This document shows, piece by piece, positions 22,966-29,947 of a stretch of DNA of 33,894 bases. Each line of letters starts with the position of its first letter. Positions within the stretch are counted from its first letter, which is position 1. A program made the translations under genes and the position numbers. The notes under the pieces were generated by a model that was not told the origin of the DNA, searched no databases, and saw nothing but the letters and a program-made list of their open reading frames with translations. The DNA is from an uncultured Chthonomonadales bacterium (GTDB lineage Bacteria; Armatimonadota; Chthonomonadetes; Chthonomonadales; CAJBBX01), in assembly GCA_938005745.1 (NCBI GenBank), contig CALLMM010000005.1, positions 1 through 33,894 of the forward strand, in the 5' to 3' direction.

Positions 22966-24975
22966 ATGAAACGGGCAAAACTGTTATGGGTCGCGCTGGT
23001 CGGGATGCTGCTGGCGTTTCCCGCGCTGGTTCAGGCGCAGCTGGAAGACCCGGTGAAATGGACGGCGCGTCTGGAACCGGCGGATGCGCGGGCAGGCGAG
23101 GGAGCGCAGATCGTTCTGACGGCGAAGATCGGCTCGAACTGGCATCTCTATTCGCTGAAGACCTACAAGACCGATATCGCGCCGCAGCCGACCACCATTA
23201 CGCTGGAGCCGGGAACCGCTCTGACTCCGGGCGGCAAGCCGGTGCAGCCAAAACCGATTGAGAATCTGGACCCGAACTTCAACCTTCAGGTGGAGTACTA
23301 CGCCGGCGCGGTCGCCTTCGGGCTGCCGGTGAAGCTGTCGCCAAAGGCAACGGGGGCGCAGAAAGCGACGGTCAGAGTCCGTTACATGGTCTGTAACGAC
23401 ACCTCCTGCCTGCCCCCGAAGACCGTCAGCGTGCCGGTAACCTTTACGGTCGCCGCCGGTGCGGCGCGAGCGGATCGCTTGAACCCGGTTCTCACCGTGC
23501 CGAAGCAGCCGGAGGGCGCGAAGCAGTCGGACAACGGATCGGAGACGCCCGTCGCGGGAGCTACCGGCGAACCGCCGACCACGCCCGGAGCCGCCCCTCC
23601 CGCCGCGCAGGACGCCTTCCGGGATCAGTATGACAGCGCAAAGGGGCGGGGTGTGCTGGTCTTCATGGGGTTTGCGTTTCTGATGGGGCTGGTGTCGCTG
23701 CTGACTCCCTGCGTCTTTCCTATGATCCCCATCACGGTCAGCTTCTTCTCCAAACAGAAGACCGACGCCGCAGGAAGCCGTCTGCGAGGTCCGCTCGCCT
23801 ACTGCGCCGGCATCATCGCCACCTTCACCGCCCTGGGGCTTCTGGTAACCATCATCTTCGGCGCCAGCGGCGTGCAGCGTCTGGCGACAAATCCGTTTAT
23901 CAATCTCGGGCTGGCGGTCCTGTTTCTGGTGCTGGCAGCCAACCTGTTCGGGGTCTTTGAGATCACGATCCCGGCGTCGCTGGTCAACCGCTTTCAGGGC
24001 GGACGCAAGCGCGGGGGATTTGTCGGACCGCTGATGATGGGGCTGGCGTTTACGCTGACCTCCTTCACCTGCACCGCGCCGTTTGTGGGCACGCTGCTGG
24101 CTTCGGCGGCGCAGGGCAGCTACCTCTATCCGCTGATGGGGATGCTGGCGTTCAGCACGGCGTTTTCGCTGCCCTTCTTTCTGCTGGCGATGTTTCCGCA
24201 GTATCTGGCGAGCGTGCCGAAAGCCGGCTCCTGGCTGACCTCCGTCAAGGTGGTGATGGGGTTTCTGGAGGTCGCGGCGGCGGTTAAGTTTCTGTCGAAC
24301 ATAGATCTGGTGTGGCAGTGGGGGCTGCTGACGCGCCCGATCTTTCTGGCAATCTGGGCGACGATCGGGATTGTGGCTGCGCTCTATCTGGTCGGGTGGA
24401 TTCTGCTGCCGCACGAGCGGGAGGCTCCGGTAAAGATCGGCTGGTTCCGCCGGATGATCGGCGTGGCGGCGGCGGCGGCGGGCATCTACTGTCTGGCAGC
24501 CATCGAAGGCGCGCCCCTGGGGACGATGGAGGCGTTTCTGCCTCCCGATCCCTACCCCGGACGGCAGACGGCGGTCGCCGCAAAAGGCTCCCGCATCGTC
24601 TGGCTGGAGGACTACGATCAGGCGCGCGCAGTGGCGAAGTCCCAGAACAAGCCGCTCTTCATAGACTTTACGGGGGTAACCTGCACCAACTGCCGCTATG
24701 TGGAGAAGAATATCTTCCCGCATCAGGATGTGGAGCGCGAACTGGAGAAGTTTGTTACTGTCAAGCTCTACACGGATCGCGATACTCCGGGCGATGCGCG
24801 CAACCAGAGACTCCAGCAGCAGTTGATCAACTCCGTCACCCTGCCCAGCTATGTGATTGCGACGCCGGAAGGCGTGAAGCTGAAGAGCTACCAGCCGACC
24901 AGTTTCAACGTCCCGGACTTCGTCGCATTTTTACAGCAGGGACTGGCGGCTTCCCGTCAGGTCGCCCGGCAGTAG
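22966..24975 (+). CDS. dsbD: Thiol:disulfide interchange protein DsbD
   Basis: From the ATG at 22966 the product has 669 residues and all three DsbD parts. After a signal peptide (LLWVALVGMLLAFPALVQAQ) comes the periplasmic alpha domain with its redox pair in MVCNDTSCLPP. Eight membrane helices follow, with the two transmembrane cysteines in LLTPCVFPMIPIT and SFTCTAPFVG. A thioredoxin-like gamma domain carries CTNC in FTGVTCTNCRYVEKN. DsbD moves electrons from cytoplasmic thioredoxin to extracytoplasmic proteins, keeping cysteines reduced for cytochrome c assembly or disulfide repair. It heads a tight gene set with two further envelope-type genes. Confidence 0.93.
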   Translation: MKRAKLLWVALVGMLLAFPALVQAQLEDPVKWTARLEPADARAGEGAQIVLTAKIGSNWHLYSLKTYKTDIAPQPTTITLEPGTALTPGGKPVQPKPIENLDPNFNLQVEYYAGAVAFGLPVKLSPKATGAQKATVRVRYMVCNDTSCLPPKTVSVPVTFTVAAGAARADRLNPVLTVPKQPEGAKQSDNGSETPVAGATGEPPTTPGAAPPAAQDAFRDQYDSAKGRGVLVFMGFAFLMGLVSLLTPCVFPMIPITVSFFSKQKTDAAGSRLRGPLAYCAGIIATFTALGLLVTIIFGASGVQRLATNPFINLGLAVLFLVLAANLFGVFEITIPASLVNRFQGGRKRGGFVGPLMMGLAFTLTSFTCTAPFVGTLLASAAQGSYLYPLMGMLAFSTAFSLPFFLLAMFPQYLASVPKAGSWLTSVKVVMGFLEVAAAVKFLSNIDLVWQWGLLTRPIFLAIWATIGIVAALYLVGWILLPHEREAPVKIGWFRRMIGVAAAAAGIYCLAAIEGAPLGTMEAFLPPDPYPGRQTAVAAKGSRIVWLEDYDQARAVAKSQNKPLFIDFTGVTCTNCRYVEKNIFPHQDVERELEKFVTVKLYTDRDTPGDARNQRLQQQLINSVTLPSYVIATPEGVKLKSYQPTSFNVPDFVAFLQQGLAASRQVARQ

Positions 24976-24979
24976 GGAG

Positions 24980-26104
24980 ATGTTCTCGCTGTTTTCGATA
25001 CCCTCCGCCGCCCTGAACGCAGATCCGCCGGAGCCGCCGATCCCGGCAGGCGGTCTGGGCGGCGGTCACTTCCTGCTGACGGCGCAGGGAGAGTTTCGGG
25101 GCTGGCGCATCCATCCGGGAGAGCCGGAAGCCGATCAGCCCGTGCCGCAGAACCTGTTTCATCTCTGGTATCGGCAGGGGGGGCGCACGGACGCCTTTTC
25201 GCTGCGCGCCGCTGGAGCCAACCCCTTTCATACGATCCCCTGCCCGCTCGATCCGGTGCAGTACCGGCTCTTTCCGTTTACCTGGACCGCCTACCGCGCC
25301 GCCTCCGGAGCCGGGGCGTCCGCCGATCCTCCGCCGATCCTGCTGGAGACGCTGACCTTTTCGCCGCTGATGCCCCATAGCCCGATGGAGTCGGGACTGC
25401 CCCTCTCGGTCATCGTCTGGCGCGCACACAATCCGACCGACCGACCGCTGGAAGCTGCGCTGATGCTGACCTGGGCGTGCGGCTGGCCCCGGCTCGTTCC
25501 GGAAGCCGGCTTCGATTTTCAGCACGACAACCTCTGCCTGACCGGCTCTCTCGGCGACCCGCTGCGCCCGGAGCGGCAGGGGATCGCCGTGCCCGATCTG
25601 CATTACGAGGGCATCTACCTGCAGGGGATCGAGCCCTGGGAGCCGGAGCGGAACGAGGCACAGGTCTGGGAGGATTTCGCGGAGGACGGCGAACTCGATC
25701 TGGCTGTTGCACGCGAAAAGCCGCAGGGCGCAGCCGCCTGGGTGAAGTTCGATCTGCGCCCGCGTGAGACGAAAGAGATACCCTTTGTGCTGGTATGGCA
25801 CTTTCCGGTCTATGAGACGGGACCGGCGGCGGGGCGGCTGCGCTACTACACGCAGTTTCTCGGCAAACGCCGCCCGGACAACGCCATCGTCTGGCTGGCG
25901 GAGCAGGCGGTGCAGAACTATCATACTGAGACCCCGCAGTACCGGCACTGGATGCAGCAGATCGAGGACTGGCATCGCAGGCTCCTGAACGATCCCGGTT
26001 ACGCGCCGGCAGAGGCGAGACGCTTCTTCCGCAGAATGGCTTCCCGGCTGGAGCATGAAGAGGCGTGGACGGAGGACGATCTGCTGCCCGATTTTGCCGG
26101 ATAG
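24980..26104 (+). CDS. Stand-alone GH116 (GBA2-type) N-terminal domain protein without catalytic domain
   Basis: The ATG lies 5 bases after the dsbD stop, with its GGGAG site overlapping that stop region. The 374-residue protein matches the N-terminal beta-sandwich of bacterial GH116 glucosidases / glucosylceramidases: PPIPAGGLGGGHFLL, GEFRGWRIHPGEP, ILLETLTFSPLMPHSPMESG, LPLSVIVWRAHNPTD, MLTWACGWP and IPFVLVWHFPVYE. It stops after IEDWHRRLLND, where full-length enzymes continue into the (alpha/alpha)6 catalytic barrel with the active-site acids. A short helical tail (EARRFFRRMASRLEHEEAW) replaces it. No signal peptide is seen. It cannot be a complete hydrolase; a carbohydrate-binding role or gene decay are both possible. 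Confidence 0.7.
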   Translation: MFSLFSIPSAALNADPPEPPIPAGGLGGGHFLLTAQGEFRGWRIHPGEPEADQPVPQNLFHLWYRQGGRTDAFSLRAAGANPFHTIPCPLDPVQYRLFPFTWTAYRAASGAGASADPPPILLETLTFSPLMPHSPMESGLPLSVIVWRAHNPTDRPLEAALMLTWACGWPRLVPEAGFDFQHDNLCLTGSLGDPLRPERQGIAVPDLHYEGIYLQGIEPWEPERNEAQVWEDFAEDGELDLAVAREKPQGAAAWVKFDLRPRETKEIPFVLVWHFPVYETGPAAGRLRYYTQFLGKRRPDNAIVWLAEQAVQNYHTETPQYRHWMQQIEDWHRRLLNDPGYAPAEARRFFRRMASRLEHEEAWTEDDLLPDFAG

Positions 26105-26142
26105 CCTCGCTTCTGCGCTCTTCGACCCGTAAGGAGTTCTCT

Positions 26143-28638
26143 ATGCGAACCTTCTTTACGCTTTTCGCGCTCCTGATCGCCGCGCCTGCGCTCGCTCAGA
26201 CCCCGGACAGGCTTCCAGACGTGAATGTGCTCTACATCGAACGAACGCCCCGCTATCCCGGCTATCGGCTGGACTATAATCGTCCGGGATGGGAGGGCGT
26301 GCCGATCCTGGTGGACAACCGGACGCGGAAGCCTCTCACCCCTTCGGAGGCGAAGGCGGTCAAGCGGCAGCCCGCGCCTGGCGAGCGCGTTACCTTTACG
26401 GCGCATGTGCAGAACCGGGGGAGCGCGCCAGCGCCTGCCTGGGAGTACGCCTGGTATATAGACGGCAGAGAGATGGGCAGGGGGCGCATCGCGGAGGCGC
26501 AGCCCGTCGGGAAAGAGGTAACGGTCTCGTTCGTCTGGAACTGGCAGCCGGGGCGGCACACGGTGAAGTTCGTGGCGGATCCGCTCTTCAAGAACCGTGA
26601 TCTCGCCCTGCACAACAACGCGCGGGAGGACGCGACCGACGCCTGGTCGCTGATCTGGGCGGTGGATCGGGTTACCTACGAGAGTTTCAATCGTAGCCGC
26701 AACTTTCTGGGCACGCAGTCGTTTGAGGACTGGGCGCAGTGGCACGTGGATCAGATGAACCGCCTGTTCGACATCAGCCCGTCGCCGGTGGTCCGTTCCG
26801 ACGGCTGGAGACCGCGAATCCGATGCGACCGCGTCGAGGTGGTGGAGGCGACCGAGACGCTCTGGAAGAGCGTGCTGGGAGAGGGCGTGGAGCCGCTGGA
26901 CGCCGGTTATGACGGCGGATGGGCGTTCGGCAGGCGGGAGGACTGCTCCGAGTGGGCAGCCGGAGTGGACTGGGGGCTGATCCACGAATGGGGGCATCAA
27001 CTGGGGCTGACCGATGAGTACGCGCTGGATCGCCCCGGTTTCCAGAACCTGGTAACCGACGACGCCGGCGATCCGCTGCTGATCGGACGGATGTCCATCA
27101 TGCAGGGCTATATGATGCACGGGCACGGACCGACAACCTTCTCCCCGGCAGGCATGGCGGCGCTTATCACGCAGGCAGGGCGTCGGCGCGGCTACTACGG
27201 CGACTACTACTACTGCATTCCGAAAGTCAATCTGCTGCGCGTGCTGGACAGTGAGGGCAAGCCGGTAGAGGGCGCGAAGGTGGCGTTCTGGCAGGATCGG
27301 GAGAACGAGTACGGCGGCTCGCCGGTCTTCGAGGGGGTTACCGATCGGCACGGCGCGTTCGCGCTGCCCAACCGCGCCGCTCCCTCCATCACCACCGATC
27401 AGGGATACACGCAGCGCGACAATCCCTTCGGAAAGATCAACGTGGTGGGACCGGGAAACGTCTTCTTTGTGCGCATCGAGGGGCGGGGACACACCGAGTA
27501 TACCTGGATGGAGATCACCGAGTTCAACCTCGCCTACTGGTCCGGACAGAAGGAGCGCGCGGTCTATACGCGCAGAACCCGTATTCCGCCGATCGGCGCG
27601 CCCGCCGCGCCGGCAGGCTTGCGGACGCAGACTCGCCGGGACGAGGCGCAGCTGATCTGGGAGCCGGTGGAGGGCGCGAAGGGCTATCGCGTCTACCGTG
27701 CGCTCTCCGATCTGTTTGTGTTTGAACCGGTGAGCGGCATACTCTCCGAGACCCGCTTTCAGGATCGCCTCGGACATGGGATGAACCGCTACGCGGTGAC
27801 GGCGGTCGGGGCGGACGGCAGGGAGAGCGGCTTATCCAGGACGGCGGGCGCGATGCGTCTGGGGCTGCCCTGGGGGATCGTCGTGCTGCCGGACGGCAGA
27901 CGCTATCTGCGCGACGCCCGCTACGGACAGACGATCCTGTTCAAGCCGGACGGCAGTGCGGTCGGGCTGGTGGGGAGCGTTCACTACCATTTTGACGGCT
28001 CCTACGACATCGCGCTCGATTCGAAGGGCAGGCTGCTCTGTGCGAAGATGGGAGACGGCTACGATCCGCGTCCCGGCTTTCGCGTGCTGGATAGAGATCT
28101 GAAGATGGTGGTGGACTACCGTCAGCCGGAAGGCGACGCGCCGGGGCAGGTGAGCAAGCCGATGGGGATCGCCGCCAACTCGAAAGACCATATCTTCGTG
28201 GCGGACACCAATAACGACCGTGTGCAGGAGTTCACGCCGGACGGCAGGTTCGTGCGGGTGATCGGCGCGGGGGAGATGCGCCAGCCGATGAAGGTCGCCT
28301 TCGACCGGCAGGATCGGCTCTATGTGGCGGACTTCGGCGGCAACAACGTGCTGGTCTATGAGCCTCAGCCCGACGGCAGCTACCGGCAGACAAAGAAGCT
28401 GACCGGAGTGAAGGAGCCGGTCAGCCTGATTGTGGACGAGCGGGGGCGGGTCTTTGTCAGCGGAACGCGGATGGGCGGCGTCTACATGTTCGACGAGAAG
28501 GGGGAGCTGGCGTGGAAGTGGCAGGGACTTCCGGACCAACCCGTGCATAATCCGCGCGGGCTGGCGTTTGACGGCAAGGGCAATCTGCTGCTGGTGGACG
28601 AGTCGGCTCAGCGCGTCTGGACGGTGAAGCTGCCGTGA
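26143..28638 (+). CDS. Large secreted HEXXH protein with CARDB-like, fibronectin III and NHL repeat domains
   Basis: The ATG at 26143 has AAGGAG 6 bases upstream and gives 831 residues with a signal peptide (RTFFTLFALLIAAPALAQ). A CARDB-like beta domain (about 75-160, ERVTFTAHVQNRGSAPAPAW) is followed by a domain with WGLIHEWGHQLGLTDEY, in which His281, Glu282 and His285 form a HEXXH zinc-protease motif. A carboxypeptidase-regulatory-like segment follows (VLDSEGKPVEGAKVAFWQ, near 367-384), then a fibronectin III domain (about 486-585, LIWEPVEGAKGYRVYR). The C-terminal 240 residues are NHL repeats forming a beta-propeller (SKPMGIAANSKDHIFVADTN, QPMKVAFDRQDRLYVADFGG). Secretion and zinc binding are well supported; the substrate is unknown. 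Confidence 0.8.
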   Translation: MRTFFTLFALLIAAPALAQTPDRLPDVNVLYIERTPRYPGYRLDYNRPGWEGVPILVDNRTRKPLTPSEAKAVKRQPAPGERVTFTAHVQNRGSAPAPAWEYAWYIDGREMGRGRIAEAQPVGKEVTVSFVWNWQPGRHTVKFVADPLFKNRDLALHNNAREDATDAWSLIWAVDRVTYESFNRSRNFLGTQSFEDWAQWHVDQMNRLFDISPSPVVRSDGWRPRIRCDRVEVVEATETLWKSVLGEGVEPLDAGYDGGWAFGRREDCSEWAAGVDWGLIHEWGHQLGLTDEYALDRPGFQNLVTDDAGDPLLIGRMSIMQGYMMHGHGPTTFSPAGMAALITQAGRRRGYYGDYYYCIPKVNLLRVLDSEGKPVEGAKVAFWQDRENEYGGSPVFEGVTDRHGAFALPNRAAPSITTDQGYTQRDNPFGKINVVGPGNVFFVRIEGRGHTEYTWMEITEFNLAYWSGQKERAVYTRRTRIPPIGAPAAPAGLRTQTRRDEAQLIWEPVEGAKGYRVYRALSDLFVFEPVSGILSETRFQDRLGHGMNRYAVTAVGADGRESGLSRTAGAMRLGLPWGIVVLPDGRRYLRDARYGQTILFKPDGSAVGLVGSVHYHFDGSYDIALDSKGRLLCAKMGDGYDPRPGFRVLDRDLKMVVDYRQPEGDAPGQVSKPMGIAANSKDHIFVADTNNDRVQEFTPDGRFVRVIGAGEMRQPMKVAFDRQDRLYVADFGGNNVLVYEPQPDGSYRQTKKLTGVKEPVSLIVDERGRVFVSGTRMGGVYMFDEKGELAWKWQGLPDQPVHNPRGLAFDGKGNLLLVDESAQRVWTVKLP

Positions 28639-28676
28639 GCCGCTGTCCCCTCCCTCTCGCACCCAGCCCCCAATCC

Positions 28677-28767
28677 GTCATGGCGAGCGCAGCGAAGCGT
28701 TCTTCCACGTTCCGGAACGCAGGAGATTGCTTCGGTCAGCTTGCGTCTCCCTCGAGGGAGTCGCAAG
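28677..28767 (+). repeat. Dispersed palindrome-rich repeat, copy 2
   Basis: The segment 28723-28754 matches copy 1 (9801-9832, opposite strand) at 29 of 32 bases. It contains a perfect 12-base palindrome at 28708-28719 (CGTTCCGGAACG) and a 28-base near-perfect palindrome at 28740-28767 centred on CTCGAG, with a single mismatched pair. The left end GTCATGGCGAGCGCAGCGAAG resembles scattered repeats of many genomes. No transposase is present, so it would be a non-autonomous element. Confidence 0.7.
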
Positions 28768-28844
28768 CCGCTTTATCTGCCTGTGCGAAATACGGGAAAT
28801 GCGGTAAATGAGAGCGGAAGCGAATTATCAGTGTATAAATCTCC

Positions 28845-28873
28845 TTGACACGTTGCGGTGGTTCTGTTACATT
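28845..28873 (+). promoter_or_regulatory. Sigma-70-type promoter for the DUF1559 prepilin
   Basis: A perfect TTGACA (28845-28850) and TACATT (28868-28873) are separated by 17 bases. The longest open frame (from 28858) overlaps it, so translation starts downstream at 28951. Confidence 0.7.
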
Positions 28874-28950
28874 TATGCAGGTTAAAAGAGGCGCATTCCC
28901 CGCTCACGCGCCCCCCCTTAAACTTTATTGTGGTAAAGGAGACATGTCCA

Positions 28951-29751
28951 ATGTCCCGTAGAAGCCATGCGTTTACGCTGATCGAGCTTCTCGTCGTCAT
29001 CGCTATCATCGCGATCCTTGCAGCCATTCTCTTCCCGGTCTTTGCCCAGGCTCGTGAGAAGGCGCGGCAGGCGAGCTGTATGAGCAATCTCAAGCAGTCT
29101 GCTACCGCGACCCTGATGTATGTGCAGGACTATGATGAGGCGTTCCCGCTTTCCATCTATCTGGCTAACAGCCCCAATCTGTGCACCTTTACCTTCTATC
29201 AGGCGATCACGCCCTACCAGAAGAACGCCGACATCATGCGCTGTCCTTCCAACCCGCAGGCGCTGAATATGGAGCGCGCCTGGCAGGTGCACGGTCTTCC
29301 GCCGCTGTGCGCTTCGACGGCAAACCTGCGTTTCCTCAGCTATCAGTTCAACTACTCCATCTTTGAGGAGGGAGAGGGCAATATGCTCTTCTCTCCCGGC
29401 AGCCGTCAGCCCGCGACCCGTCTGGCGGAGATCGAGTTCCCTGCTGAGACGGCGATGGTCTACGACGGCAACCTGCTGACGGCAACCGGCAACGGCTGCA
29501 ACCTGTTCGACTCGCCGGTGGACGCCCGCCACGCCAACATGGTCAACGCCAACTGGGTGGACGGTCACGCCAAAGTGGTCAAGACCCGCCCCGCCGACTC
29601 GACCCGGGGCGAGGGTCCTCCGACCTGTACGACGATGGACCTGGGGCAGGCGAAGATGTACCGGATTACGGACAACGGTCCCTATCTGAACCGCGATGAG
29701 CTGTGGGGCATTCCCTACAAGAATCCGGACGGCTCCTGGTATCTGCGATAG
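28951..29751 (+). CDS. DUF1559 prepilin-type protein (H-X9-DG)
   Basis: The ATG at 28951 has AAAGGAG 9 bases upstream and gives 266 residues. The N-terminus [20 protein letters not shown] is a type IV prepilin cleavage and methylation motif: a short basic leader, then Phe, and Glu at +5 of the mature chain. It continues into [20 protein letters not shown], the DUF1559 core. The C-terminal part has the H-X9-DG motif (His in [16 protein letters not shown]). Paralogues occur in many copies in Planctomycetes, Armatimonadota and relatives, as secreted pseudopilin-like surface proteins. Function is not established. It stands alone between its own promoter and a terminator. Confidence 0.95.
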   Translation: MSRRSHAFTLIELLVVIAIIAILAAILFPVFAQAREKARQASCMSNLKQSATATLMYVQDYDEAFPLSIYLANSPNLCTFTFYQAITPYQKNADIMRCPSNPQALNMERAWQVHGLPPLCASTANLRFLSYQFNYSIFEEGEGNMLFSPGSRQPATRLAEIEFPAETAMVYDGNLLTATGNGCNLFDSPVDARHANMVNANWVDGHAKVVKTRPADSTRGEGPPTCTTMDLGQAKMYRITDNGPYLNRDELWGIPYKNPDGSWYLR

Positions 29752-29801
29752 ACGGATAGAACACCCGGCTCTCCGGGTCTGAGCGGTGAAAATGAGAAGC
29801 G

Positions 29802-29850
29802 GGCAGCGCGCCGAAATGTGGACTATATCCATCCGGCGCGCTGCCTTTTT
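29802..29850 (+). terminator. Intrinsic terminator after the prepilin gene
   Basis: A 12-bp GC stem (29802-29813 with 29834-29845) encloses a 20-base loop and is followed by TTTTT at 29846-29850. A smaller hairpin (29763-29778) lies between it and the stop codon. Confidence 0.88.
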
Positions 29851-29892
29851 CTCTGCAGATGGCTGCGCTCGGGCTGGCGCGGTAAGCGGCGG

Positions 29893-29921
29893 TTGTTGCC
29901 GGCGTCGGGATATGATATAAT
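29893..29921 (+). promoter_or_regulatory. Sigma-70-type promoter for the kinase-regulator pair
   Basis: TTGTTG (29893-29898) and a perfect TATAAT (29916-29921) are separated by 17 bases, about 26 bases before the kinase ATG. Confidence 0.65.
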
Positions 29922-29947
29922 GGCGCGTAGGTGCAGGAGAGACGACC

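Larger units (their letters stand above)
28639..28950. other. Intergenic region with repeat and prepilin promoter
   Basis: These 312 bases hold no gene. The first half contains the repeat copy at 28677-28767; the second half contains a sigma-70-type promoter and a leader of about 70 bases before the prepilin ATG. Confidence 0.8.

Noticed and set aside
24670..24700. DsbD C-terminal active site CTNC instead of the enterobacterial CVAC
   Set aside because: The C-x-x-C pair is intact and CTNC is common in DsbD proteins outside the enterobacteria.
22984..24723. A 579-residue minus-strand frame opposite dsbD
   Set aside because: Its composition is dominated by Arg, Gln, His and Gly without domains. 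The plus-strand DsbD is complete in all three parts.
25999..27777. A 592-residue minus-strand frame opposite the secreted HEXXH protein
   Set aside because: It has no domains or signal and sits opposite a clearly coding sequence with a good ribosome-binding site.
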